Positions 30,187-38,806 of a stretch of DNA of 64,000 nt are shown piece after piece. The translations under genes were made by a program, and so were the position numbers. How positions within the stretch are numbered: position 1 is the stretch's first letter; the number at the start of each line of letters is the position of its first letter. Under the pieces are notes generated by a model. The model searched no databases, was not told where the DNA came from, and worked only from the letters and a program-made list of their open reading frames with translations. Origin of the DNA: an uncultured Rubripirellula sp. (GTDB lineage Bacteria; Planctomycetota; Planctomycetia; Pirellulales; Pirellulaceae); NCBI GenBank assembly GCA_938075415.1, contig CALJHC010000003.1:310001-374000 (forward strand), in the 5' to 3' direction.

Positions 30187-31176
30187 ATGCATATTCGTTG
30201 GCGTGGCATGGAACTGCCAAACGCGTTGGAAGTCGATCGAGACTCTCTAACCGAAACATACGGTAAATTTTCTGCAGAACCTTTCGAGCGTGGCTTTGGT
30301 GCCAGCGTTGGAAACAGCCTGCGAAGAGTTTTATTGAGCAGTTTGATGGGTAGCGCCGTCACTCAAATCAAAATTCGTGGCGCTCAGCATGAATTCACAA
30401 CCATCACGGGTGTCCTTGAAGATATCACCGAAATCGTACTCAACGTGAAATCGCTCGTCGTTCGCAACCACAGCGAAGCGACTCGGGTGATCACCATCGA
30501 AAGCGACAAAGCCGGCGTGATCACCGGTGGAGATGTCATCACGGATTCGGATGTCGAAGTCATCAACAAGGATCACGTCATTGCGACCTTATCCTCCGAC
30601 GTTCCATTCATGATGGAAATGGTCGTTGAGAATGGGCGAGGCTATGTACCGGCGACTGAACACAGCACGGTGGATCACGAGATTGGCATCATTCCAATTG
30701 ATGCCGTTTTTAGTCCCATCACTCGTGTTCGCTACGAAGTGCAGGAAACGCGAGTCGGTCAGAAAACCAACTTTGACAAGCTCAATTTGGAAATCTGGAC
30801 AGACGGTTCAGTCAACCCAGAATTGGCGCTGATCGAATCGGCAAAGATCCTTCGCAAGCACCTCAACCCATTCGTGCAGTATCGCGAACTTGGACCGAGT
30901 ATCTTCTCGGCTGCTCGTGGTGGTGCTGGATCACCGGAGGCACAGCTGGAGGCCAAGCTCAGCATGACGCTTGGTGACCTGCGTCTCTCCGTTCGAGCTA
31001 ATAACTGCTTGGAAAGCGAAGAAATTCAATTTGTTCGTGATTTGGTTGTGCGAACCGAAGATCAGCTATTGGAAGTTCGCAACTTTGGCGACACCACACT
31101 CAACGAAGTTCGGGAGAAACTCTCCCAGTACGGCTTACACCTCGGGATGCGAGTTCCAAATCAGCCATCCTTCTAG
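30187..31176 (+). CDS. rpoA: RNA polymerase alpha subunit
   Basis: A 329-residue core polymerase subunit. The N-terminal dimerisation domain includes [33 protein letters not shown] linker near 235-245 leads to the C-terminal domain with [21 protein letters not shown] and the helix-hairpin-helix [19 protein letters not shown], which contacts UP elements and activators. ATG with GAGGT upstream. Normal length for bacteria. Confidence 0.98.
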   Translation: MHIRWRGMELPNALEVDRDSLTETYGKFSAEPFERGFGASVGNSLRRVLLSSLMGSAVTQIKIRGAQHEFTTITGVLEDITEIVLNVKSLVVRNHSEATRVITIESDKAGVITGGDVITDSDVEVINKDHVIATLSSDVPFMMEMVVENGRGYVPATEHSTVDHEIGIIPIDAVFSPITRVRYEVQETRVGQKTNFDKLNLEIWTDGSVNPELALIESAKILRKHLNPFVQYRELGPSIFSAARGGAGSPEAQLEAKLSMTLGDLRLSVRANNCLESEEIQFVRDLVVRTEDQLLEVRNFGDTTLNEVREKLSQYGLHLGMRVPNQPSF

Positions 31177-31241
31177 GACTGAGCTTGGGATTTCGTAACT
31201 GACTTTTTTTTCACAGACTAACCTTTGACGGATTTGATGCC

Positions 31242-31895
31242 ATGCGTCACCGACGACGAGGCCGAACGCTCGGAAGAAGCCCGAGCCATCGCAAGGCACT
31301 ATTAAAAAACCTAGCAAGTGCTCTCTTCTTGACAGAGCGCGATGCAACTTACGATGACAATGCTCCTAAAACGGCTGGGCGTATCACCACCACGCTTCAC
31401 AAAGCAAAAGAGGTGCGTCCACTTGTTGAAAAATGCATCACAATTGCAAAGAAGTCGATTGCTGCCTCGGAAGAGGCCAAGCAATTCGAAACCGATGCCG
31501 AACGTGGCAGTGATGCTTGGAAACAATGGCGTCAGAGCGATGATTGGCGAAAATGGGCCGACGCTCGTGCTCCCGTTGTTGCAGCACGTCGGCGGATTGT
31601 TCAGCTGATTGGAGACAAGGAGGCAGCCAAAATACTCTTTGACACAATCGCCGAACGCTACATCGATCGACCCGGTGGATACACTCGAGTTTTACGCCTC
31701 GCAACACCACGCTTGGGTGACGCAGGTGATCGGGCAATCTTGGAGTTGGTCGGAAAGAATGATCGTATCAAGCGGTCAGCTGAGCGTCCTGCTTTTGAAG
31801 ATGACTCGGAATCCTCTGATGATTCACAGGCTGTTGCCGCAGCAACGCCCGAAACAGACGCCCCCGCTTCTTCAGAAGCAAGTTCAGAAGAATAA
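31242..31895 (+). CDS. rplQ: 50S ribosomal protein L17, enlarged
   Basis: A 217-residue L17, against about 120-130 in most bacteria. The core is clear: MRHRRRGRTLGRSPSHRKALLKNLA, HKAKEVRPLVEKCITIAKK and RYIDRPGGYTRVLR. Two insertions lie within it, about 10-14 residues around DATYDDNAPKTAGR and about 40 residues around EAKQFETDAERGSDAWKQW (roughly 70-112). An acidic Ser/Glu/Ala tail follows the core. L17 sits by the exit tunnel. ATG start. It is the last gene of the operon, with a strong terminator 42 bp after the stop. Confidence 0.97.
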   Translation: MRHRRRGRTLGRSPSHRKALLKNLASALFLTERDATYDDNAPKTAGRITTTLHKAKEVRPLVEKCITIAKKSIAASEEAKQFETDAERGSDAWKQWRQSDDWRKWADARAPVVAARRRIVQLIGDKEAAKILFDTIAERYIDRPGGYTRVLRLATPRLGDAGDRAILELVGKNDRIKRSAERPAFEDDSESSDDSQAVAAATPETDAPASSEASSEE

Positions 31896-31936
31896 ACCTG
31901 AAAGAGCCGTAAGGTATTTCACTAGTGGATCCAGGG

Positions 31937-31971
31937 AAGCCACGTTTGCTTTGATGCAAGCGTGGCTTTTT
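31937..31971 (+). terminator. Terminator of the rpsM-rpsK-rpoA-rplQ operon
   Basis: Arms AAGCCACGTTTGC and GCAAGCGTGGCTT form a 13-bp stem with one G-T pair around TTTGAT, followed by a T run. This is a classic intrinsic terminator. Confidence 0.92.
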
Positions 31972-32006
31972 CTTGCGCTCAACGACTCCCGGATCTCATC
32001 TCAACA

Positions 32007-33362
32007 CTAGCCTCGCATGCCATTGGCACGCATCCAAGCGCGAACTTGATCATCACGACCCACGGAATCAGTGATCCGATTCCAATCATCACAAACCGCT
32101 GACAACGCTTGAATTGGTTCCAAGTCACCTCGAATAGCTCGTTGAATCTGCTGATCGAGAGAATGGTAATAAGCTTCACCACCAATCAGTTGCAGCCCAG
32201 CAAGGGTGACAGGGCTCGCCAAAACTGACGCCAACAGCTCATTATACGATGAGCGAGCTGAGGTCGGCCCCCGCTGAGAGATCACTGAAGGTGGCCGCAC
32301 ATTACCCATCCCAGCAACCTGACTTCTGACTGAAGAACTGCCCTCGCCGCCACTCAACCAAACCATGAATTGTTTTGCAACTAAAGTTTGTCGACAGGAT
32401 GACGGAAGGGTCAAAATTGGCGAGAAGGAGTCCAGCAAGACACCAGAAGCATTACTTGAGCCAGGCAGGGCCTGAACAGGCACCAGTAAATTCCTAGCCC
32501 CTCGTCGATCAGGAAAGCCAATGCCAGCCCGTAAATTCCCCTCAGTGACTGCTGACCAAATCTGCTCCGGTGCCTGTTCCTTGACTCGATAACGAGCGCA
32601 AGTTTCAACCATTAATGTCAAAGCTTCTTCGTACTGACTTTGAGTCAATCGAGGCTCAAACGTTTCGCCACTGAATAACCAATCCCGATCTCCCGCACAT
32701 CTTGCGAGAAAACTACCTGCGGCCCATCCCGGCGCTGTGGGTTCCGAGGCGCTTCCCTCAACTTCTTGGACAAGTTGGTCGTACTCTAACCATGAATCAA
32801 CTTGTTCAAGGGGATCCGATGAAACAAGACAAAGCTGCCCCGATCCAAGCGGGATCGAAAGTGTCTGCCCGGCATAGTTTGCCGCTGCATTGCGAACCGA
32901 CGCATAGAGTTCGCCTGCTTCGCCTCTGAGTTGATCGAACTCACCACCGGTCAAGGGAATGATCCACTGAGCATGAAACGCCGTCGGCAAAACGACCAGG
33001 GGAACAATCGCCACATCCGCTGATAAATAGGCTGTATCGAGCTGGTTTCTTAATTCCGTGGGATCAGACCGTTGAAGTGGAAGCACTTTCAAATCAACTG
33101 GATGGTCGCTGACCGATTCCCAACCACGCTTGATAACATCAGCATCGGCTGAGTCACCAACAAAAAGCACACGAAGCTTCACAAGCTGACGTGACGAACC
33201 TGGAACCTCTTCCCTGATGTCCGTACTTGAGGGACTGCATCCGGAGGCGAACCAGGCCCCCGTGATCAAAGAAGAATGAAGCAGGTGTCGGCGATGGATG
33301 GTGTTCGGCTTGGCAGATTTCACGAAGACACCCAAAGAAAAAGAAAGAAACAAGGCCCGCAT
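32007..33362 (-). CDS. Extracellular solute-binding-like lipoprotein
   Basis: A 451-residue exported protein. A twin-arginine-like segment (TIHRRHLLHSSLITGAWFASGC) ends in a lipobox-like Cys, suggesting a lipid-anchored periplasmic protein. The mature part resembles the family 1 solute-binding fold of sugar ABC transporters (LRVLFVGDSADADVIKRGW, DVAIVPLVVLP, FMVWLSGGEGSS). No ABC permease or ATPase is adjacent, so transport is not established. The open frame starts at TTG 33374. ATG 33362 and GTG 33323 are alternatives, and GTG would place the RR motif near the N-terminus. xylulokinase is divergent. Confidence 0.75.
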   Translation of the reverse strand: MRALFLSFSLGVFVKSAKPNTIHRRHLLHSSLITGAWFASGCSPSSTDIREEVPGSSRQLVKLRVLFVGDSADADVIKRGWESVSDHPVDLKVLPLQRSDPTELRNQLDTAYLSADVAIVPLVVLPTAFHAQWIIPLTGGEFDQLRGEAGELYASVRNAAANYAGQTLSIPLGSGQLCLVSSDPLEQVDSWLEYDQLVQEVEGSASEPTAPGWAAGSFLARCAGDRDWLFSGETFEPRLTQSQYEEALTLMVETCARYRVKEQAPEQIWSAVTEGNLRAGIGFPDRRGARNLLVPVQALPGSSNASGVLLDSFSPILTLPSSCRQTLVAKQFMVWLSGGEGSSSVRSQVAGMGNVRPPSVISQRGPTSARSSYNELLASVLASPVTLAGLQLIGGEAYYHSLDQQIQRAIRGDLEPIQALSAVCDDWNRITDSVGRDDQVRAWMRANGMRG

Positions 33363-33649
33363 CCACAACAACAAATCACGGCAGTTTTTTCACCCGTGAA
33401 GCCTCAACACTGCGTCAGACTCTTAGTGAAAGCGGGGAAATCTAAACACTGCACGCACCACAACGGTACAGCCTAGTCCGGTTACGAATTATGATAGCGG
33501 GGTGTTCAATTCCTGCAAAACCCCACAACTTCACCGTCGAATTACCATCAACCCGATGGACTGCTGCTCGTGGTGACTCAAAGCTCCAACGCTAAAAGAA
33601 GCAGGACAAATCAAAACGCTTTTATAACCTTACCCAACTTGATTGAAAA

Positions 33650-35179
33650 ATGACCCACTACCTTGGTATCGACATTGGAACAAGCGGCACAAAAACTCTT
33701 CTCATCGATGAATCAGGAAAAGTTCTTGCCGAGGCGGACGCCAACTATCGATTGCATCAACCCAAGCCCGGCTGGACTGAACAGGATCCAGAGGACTGGT
33801 GGAATGCAACGATTAAAACTGTTCGCAAGGTGATGAAGATTGCGGGGGTTTCAGCGGATTCAGTTCGTGCAATTGGCCTCAGTGGGCAAATGCATGGATC
33901 AGTCTTTCTCGATCAGAAAGATCGTGTCATTCGAAATGCTCTTCTTTGGAACGACCAGCGAACCACTGCAGAGTGTGAACAAATCACCTCAGCTGCTGGA
34001 GGTCGAAAGCAACTAATCAAGATGGTTGCCAATCCAGCATTAACGGGTTTTCAAGCGCCCAAAATTCTCTGGCTTAGAAATCGAGAGCCGGCCAATTTCA
34101 AACGCCTTGCAAAGGTACTGCTTCCCAAGGATGAAATACGTCGTCGACTCACAGGCGATTACATCACTGAAGTAAGCGATGCCAGCGGAACTCTTCTACT
34201 GGATGTTGTGAAGAGAAAGTGGTCAAAGAAGTTAATGGACCGCTTGAAGTTGGATATGAATCTATTACCCCGAGTGGTTGAAAGTGAAGATGTCACCGGA
34301 ACGTTAACTGCAGAGGCGGCAAAAAAACTGGGCCTGAGTACAAGTTGCAAAGTGGTCGGTGGTGCCGGGGATTGCGCCGCAGGCGCCATTGGTAATGGTG
34401 TTGTGAAACAAGGGATCCTCAGCACATCAATTGGAACCAGCGGTGTCATGTTTGTGCATAGTGATCAACCTGAATACGACACCGCCGGACGACTTCATAC
34501 ATTTTGTCATGCCGTTCGAGGCAAGTGGCACATGATGGGGGTCAACCTCACCAGCGGTGGCTCACTTCAATGGTGGGTGGACTCGATCCTACAAGGCTTG
34601 AAAGGCGTTAACGCCAAAAACCGCTACGAGGCTGCAACCGAAGAAGCTGCGGCGATCGCGGCGGGCAGCAATGGGCTCGTTTTTCTACCTTACCTAAATG
34701 GCGAACGAACACCACACGCAGACCCCAATGCGAGAGGTAGCTTCGTCGGACTGAATTTGTCGCACAACCGAGGACATCTTACGCGAGCCGTCATGGAAGG
34801 AATCACTTTTGCCCTGAAAGACAGTCTCGATATCATCCAATCGCTGGATGTCCCCGTTAGGCAAATCCGCGCCTCCGGTGGTGGCAGCAAAAACCCCCTT
34901 TGGCGACAGATGCAAGCCGATGTCTTTGGCAAGAAAATAACGACTCTTGAAGTAGAGCAGGGGCCAGCATACGGAGTTGCCCTGCTCGCGGCGGTCGGTA
35001 ATGGACAATACCGTTCGATTGAAGATGCGTGTAAAGCGAGCATTCAAATCGCTGAACAGACGTCGCCTGACAGAAAATCCGCTAAAGCATACAAGCAGAC
35101 CTTTCCCATTTATCGAGAGCTGTATGCTCAACTAAACAACTCAATGCACGCTCTCTCGGCGTTACAATCAGATGCGTGA
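33650..35179 (+). CDS. xylB: Xylulokinase
   Basis: A 509-residue FGGY-family sugar kinase. It phosphorylates D-xylulose for the pentose phosphate pathway. N-domain phosphate-binding motif GIDIGTSGTKTLLID, substrate-side segments GLSGQMHGSVFLD and LWNDQRT, catalytic Asp in VVGGAGDCAAGAIGNG, and the FGGY C-terminal ATP-binding region RASGGGSKNPLWRQMQAD are present. Length fits the family. ATG start. No xylose isomerase or transporter is in the window, so the pathway must be completed elsewhere. A related FGGY substrate cannot be ruled out. Confidence 0.92.
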   Translation: MTHYLGIDIGTSGTKTLLIDESGKVLAEADANYRLHQPKPGWTEQDPEDWWNATIKTVRKVMKIAGVSADSVRAIGLSGQMHGSVFLDQKDRVIRNALLWNDQRTTAECEQITSAAGGRKQLIKMVANPALTGFQAPKILWLRNREPANFKRLAKVLLPKDEIRRRLTGDYITEVSDASGTLLLDVVKRKWSKKLMDRLKLDMNLLPRVVESEDVTGTLTAEAAKKLGLSTSCKVVGGAGDCAAGAIGNGVVKQGILSTSIGTSGVMFVHSDQPEYDTAGRLHTFCHAVRGKWHMMGVNLTSGGSLQWWVDSILQGLKGVNAKNRYEAATEEAAAIAAGSNGLVFLPYLNGERTPHADPNARGSFVGLNLSHNRGHLTRAVMEGITFALKDSLDIIQSLDVPVRQIRASGGGSKNPLWRQMQADVFGKKITTLEVEQGPAYGVALLAAVGNGQYRSIEDACKASIQIAEQTSPDRKSAKAYKQTFPIYRELYAQLNNSMHALSALQSDA

Positions 35180-35305
35180 CCGTCGTCAACAAATGCTTCG
35201 ATCAATGACGCGAGACTGCTCCAATGCCATGCGAGAAGCAAAATCCTTTGACAACCAGCCGTCAATTCAATTCCTTGTAACTTTTTATTTTTAAGGACCA
35301 GCTAC

Positions 35306-36274
35306 ATGTCGCGTTTGTTGCCTATCTTGATCCTAACGTGGATTGCGACCTTCCCAATAAATGCCACTGCTGATGAGCTAAAAGCTCTTATCATCGACGG
35401 GCAAAACAATCATGGCGATTGGCCCAAGACGACCATGATGATGAAGAGATATCTCGAAGCAACTGGGGCGTTTTCGGTTGATGTACAACGCACGCAATAC
35501 ACATGGAAAGGTGGTAAACGCCTCGAAGAATTCCCTCTTGACGATGGCAAGACTTATCAAGACCTGAAGCAACCAAAATCAGACCCAGACTTCAATCCGA
35601 CCTTCAAAGATTACGATGTCGTCGTCAACAACTTCGGCTGGAATGCCGCGCCTTGGCCAGAAGCAACCCAACAAGCCTTTGATCAATATGTCAAAAATGG
35701 TGGCGGTCTTGTCATCATCCATGCCGCCAATAATTCGTTCGGCGATTGGGATCAGTACAACCAAATGATCGGCTTGGGTGGCTGGGGCAACCGAAACGAA
35801 AAAACGGGACCTTACGTCTACATTAATGAAGCAGGGGAAACGGTTCGAGACTTGACTCCTGGTTCTGGTGGTTCTCACGGTCCGCAACACGAATTTCAAA
35901 TTGTCATCCGAAACGCAGATCACCCCATCACCAAGGGATTACCGCGAGTTTGGATGCACGCACAGGATGAACTGTATCAACAATTACGAGGCCCTGCGGA
36001 CAACATGACAATCCTTGCAACCGCATTTGCGGACAAGGAGAAAAAGGGGACCGGTCGCAACGAGCCAATGATGATGACCATTGATTATGGAAAGGGACGC
36101 GTCTACCACACACCCATGGGGCACGCAGATTATTCCGTTGAGTGCGTTGGGTTTATCACAACTTTCATCCGTGGCACCGAATGGGCGGCAACCGGAAAGG
36201 TGACACTCGATCACGTCCCTGAAAATTTCCCGTCGGCCACCGAGCCCAGCAAACAGGTATTCTCCACTAAATAA
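35306..36274 (+). CDS. ThuA-like domain protein, secreted
   Basis: A 322-residue protein with a signal peptide (about 1-22) and a ThuA-type class I glutamine amidotransferase-like fold. Visible elements: LKALIIDGQNNHGDWPKTT, DYDVVVNNFGW, YVKNGGGLVIIHAANN, HPITKGLPRVWMHAQDELYQ, and GKGRVYHTPMGHADYS. ThuA members act on trehalose or other sugars, and in Planctomycetes they are abundant, exported and of unknown substrate. ATG with AAGGA 8 bp upstream. It lies 126 bp after xylB on the same strand, fitting a sugar-use theme, although joint transcription is not certain. Confidence 0.88.
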   Translation: MSRLLPILILTWIATFPINATADELKALIIDGQNNHGDWPKTTMMMKRYLEATGAFSVDVQRTQYTWKGGKRLEEFPLDDGKTYQDLKQPKSDPDFNPTFKDYDVVVNNFGWNAAPWPEATQQAFDQYVKNGGGLVIIHAANNSFGDWDQYNQMIGLGGWGNRNEKTGPYVYINEAGETVRDLTPGSGGSHGPQHEFQIVIRNADHPITKGLPRVWMHAQDELYQQLRGPADNMTILATAFADKEKKGTGRNEPMMMTIDYGKGRVYHTPMGHADYSVECVGFITTFIRGTEWAATGKVTLDHVPENFPSATEPSKQVFSTK

Positions 36275-36513
36275 AATTCAGCGGCTGATAGTTCACTGCG
36301 CACAGCAAGGAATTGGCGAACGCAAACTCAGCATCTATTCAAATTGAAGTGCTGACGCGAGACCGGTGCCAACTTGAATGCAGAGAAACCGTGGTGAGGA
36401 GGGATCATTTGGAGTTCTGCTAACGCAGTCCCAAAATTGTCTCACAATTGGTAGACGCGTCGATGAGCCAAAGATCCACCATCATTATCGGCTGATTGAC
36501 GACCGAATCGCTC
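36275..36513. other. Intergenic, 0.24 kb
   Basis: Region between the convergent ThuA and anti-sigma genes. I see no terminator hairpin or gene. Confidence 0.35.
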
Positions 36514-37626
36514 TCAGCGTTGGGACACGTCGATGAAAGGCGGTTTCCAGCTCGGAGCAAGTGATGCGTCGTCGATGTTAACTCCTGCCTCCGCTTGACC
36601 TCGGTGATTAAGAAGTGGGTTATCTGGCATACCTCGAAGCGCATCCACGGGGATAAAGCGAACGCCACCGTCTTCGTAAAGAACGTTGATTCCTTCCCCC
36701 CCGTGACCAACCCAATCCGCAAGACGGTTACCCTGGTTTAAGTCCTCCATATTTAAGCGACCAACCAGAGGAGCATCCGACATGATTGCAAAAGAAGATC
36801 TCGCCTCGAATCTTGGTGAAGTGAAATGCTCTTGCTCCAACACACCCAAGTTGTAAGCGTAATGCCCACCTGAATAATACTGGATCTGACTTAGTTGATC
36901 GACCGATGCATCATGCAACGCTGGTAATGAGGCAATCTCTCCAAGATTTGTCAGGGTTACCTCATTGGTATCAGGTGGCGTGAGGGAAGGGCACCAGCGA
37001 ACATTTGGATTGGGAAGAAGACCAGCTTCATTCAGGTGAACCGCATAAACCCCCGCAAAGGCTTGTGGTCCTGACTCAGCAACTGCAGGCAAACGCTTCT
37101 CAGGACTTCGGTTCACAAAGTCAGTCAAAGCGACACCAAGGATGCGAAGCTGGTCTTGGCAGGCAATCTTCCTCGCCTCTAAACGACCATTGGCCAAAGC
37201 TGGTATGAGAATGCCAAGAATCACCGCAGCGACAATCGCGCCACCCACCCAATCAAACCAGCCAAAGGAAGACGTTTGATTGACTTGCAGCTCGCTTGAG
37301 AGCTGACCCAACTTGCTGACCTCTTCAACTTCGGTAGCATGAGTTTCACTAGCTCGAACAGGACTCCTGCCGGCTGAGTTGATCTCACGATTTTTGAAAC
37401 CGCCTTCGGTTGACTTTGTCTCGTCAACCAAGTCAAGAGTTCGCTTGACTAAATCGATTGGCGGTGGCTCGACAGGAACATACGTGGCTTCAACAAGGTC
37501 CAAAGTCGTCTTCAGAGATTCTAATTCTTCGCGAAGTGACGGATTGTCTCGAACTAAGTTCCCCACTCGAAGCATTTCTGCCTCGTCGAGGGCACCCAAC
37601 AAATAACCGAGAAGGTCTTCGTGCAT
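36514..37626 (-). CDS. Anti-sigma-like protein fused to pseudopilin-like domain
   Basis: A 370-residue single-pass membrane protein downstream of an ECF sigma gene. Residues 1-60 (MHEDLLGYLLGALDEAEMLRV, NPSLREELESLK) resemble the cytoplasmic anti-sigma domain of RskA-like factors and lack a zinc-type Cys/His motif. A charged linker leads to one membrane helix at about 145-165. The region from the helix (GILIPALANGRLEARKIAC, then DQLRILGVALTDF) looks like a DUF1559/type II pseudopilin core. Near the C-terminus HGGEGINVLYEDGGVRFI resembles the H-X9-DG signature, with one extra residue. ATG 37626 is chosen as the natural start. Likely role: hold the sigma factor at the membrane and release it on an outside signal. 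Confidence 0.75.
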   Translation of the reverse strand: MHEDLLGYLLGALDEAEMLRVGNLVRDNPSLREELESLKTTLDLVEATYVPVEPPPIDLVKRTLDLVDETKSTEGGFKNREINSAGRSPVRASETHATEVEEVSKLGQLSSELQVNQTSSFGWFDWVGGAIVAAVILGILIPALANGRLEARKIACQDQLRILGVALTDFVNRSPEKRLPAVAESGPQAFAGVYAVHLNEAGLLPNPNVRWCPSLTPPDTNEVTLTNLGEIASLPALHDASVDQLSQIQYYSGGHYAYNLGVLEQEHFTSPRFEARSSFAIMSDAPLVGRLNMEDLNQGNRLADWVGHGGEGINVLYEDGGVRFIPVDALRGMPDNPLLNHRGQAEAGVNIDDASLAPSWKPPFIDVSQR

Positions 37627-37796
37627 GGTCTTCAAAAAGAAGCGGAAAAAAAATTCGCAACCCGCCTGAGAGCGAGGTGAGTCAGTGGACTCTTGGTGGG
37701 GCATACAGTCCAGCTTCAAAAACCGGTCAGTTGCTTACTATTTATTATGCGCCCTCACGACAGCTGGTTCGAAGATTTTTGACGATTCCCGGCGTT

Positions 37797-38441
37797 TCAG
37801 CCACGCTGGTCCTCAGATTCCCGTCTTGCTTCGCTTCGGATCTGGCTTAACCGCTGAACAGCGACGTGCAGCCGACTTTTGACCGTTCCCACGGGGATTC
37901 CAAGAACTTCGGCAGCTTCTCGATATTTCATTCCTTGATAATAAACCAACTGAATGACCTGCTGCATCGCGTCTCCGAGTGATCCAATGGCCTCGTTGAC
38001 CCAAGCCCTATCCTCACCGAGAGCGGCAGTATCGAACGGATCATGCGAATCCCCCACAAGCTTGTCCGACCAACTGCTACCGCGTTCGTCATTGTCCGAG
38101 GAAGCACCACGATCGAGGCTAACCATACGATGGCGTTTGTTTCGCCGCTGGACGTCGATCGCCTGATTCGTCGCAATGGCGTAAAGCCATGGCCGAAAAC
38201 GTCGATCAGAGTCGAATTGGTAACATTTCAAGTGGACTTGAAGAAATGTACCTTGGAATGCGTCCTCAGCTAATTCGGCTTGGCCAATGTAACGCTTTAA
38301 ATAGCTGTAGATTTCCCTCTGATACCGCTGAATCAGAACCTCGAAAACTGATCGATCTTCGCACTGCTTGTAATGAGCAATCAATTGCTCATCCGAAAGC
38401 TCTGCTAGATTAACCGTGGGATTTGATAGCTCGTTCGGCAT
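37797..38441 (-). CDS. ECF sigma factor
   Basis: A 214-residue sigma-70 family factor of the extracytoplasmic-function class. Region 2 includes FEVLIQRYQREIYSYLKRYIG and the -10-recognition stretch RFRPWLYAIATNQAIDVQRR. An acidic linker of about 40 residues follows. Region 4 (MQQVIQLVYYQGMKYREAAEVLGIPVGTVKSRLHVAVQRL) carries the -35-binding helix-turn-helix. ATG with GGTGA just upstream. It is followed by its putative anti-sigma partner 170 bp downstream. A consensus-type promoter at 38561-38588 could drive the pair. Confidence 0.93.
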   Translation of the reverse strand: MPNELSNPTVNLAELSDEQLIAHYKQCEDRSVFEVLIQRYQREIYSYLKRYIGQAELAEDAFQGTFLQVHLKCYQFDSDRRFRPWLYAIATNQAIDVQRRNKRHRMVSLDRGASSDNDERGSSWSDKLVGDSHDPFDTAALGEDRAWVNEAIGSLGDAMQQVIQLVYYQGMKYREAAEVLGIPVGTVKSRLHVAVQRLSQIRSEARRESEDQRG

Positions 38442-38806
38442 GCCATCACCAAAACAATCAAGGGAAAAGAGGACGGGAATCGTCAGACCATACCTTCCTG
38501 CAAGTGAAGAATGTGCCTCGCTGGCGGATTAACAGCGGGCTGGCGATCTGATTAACCGTAAGTATCACCAAAATCAACTTTTTGTCAAAAACTTGGCTAA
38601 TTTAATTCCCTTGCTTTTTCTGAATCGATAAGAAAACAAACGGCAAGCAACACACCAGTTTGGGGTAGCTCAATCTCGCAACTTGGGGTAACCACGCAAT
38701 TTGATCGCGACAGACAGCTGATGAAGTGACTGCTTGGCGTTAACCTATTCATTCGAACAACAACTGCTTTCTCTCTCTTTGAGACAAAATTGTGCCAAGC
38801 CAGACC
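38442..38806. other. Divergent region between sigma factor and permease genes
   Basis: This 0.36-kb region holds a minus-strand promoter candidate for the sigma gene. On the permease side, two similar GGGGTA-containing stretches (near 38662 and 38684) are seen, without a known motif. No riboswitch was recognised. Confidence 0.4.
38561..38588 (-). promoter_or_regulatory. Candidate sigma-70 promoter of the ECF sigma gene
   Basis: On the minus strand TTGACA is followed after 16 bp by GATACT (4 of 6 with TATAAT). The predicted transcript would start about 110 bp before the sigma factor ATG. Confidence 0.4.

Noticed and set aside
33650..35179. A complete xylose-use operon
   Set aside because: Only xylB is present. 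No xylA, transporter or regulator was found, so an operon cannot be claimed.
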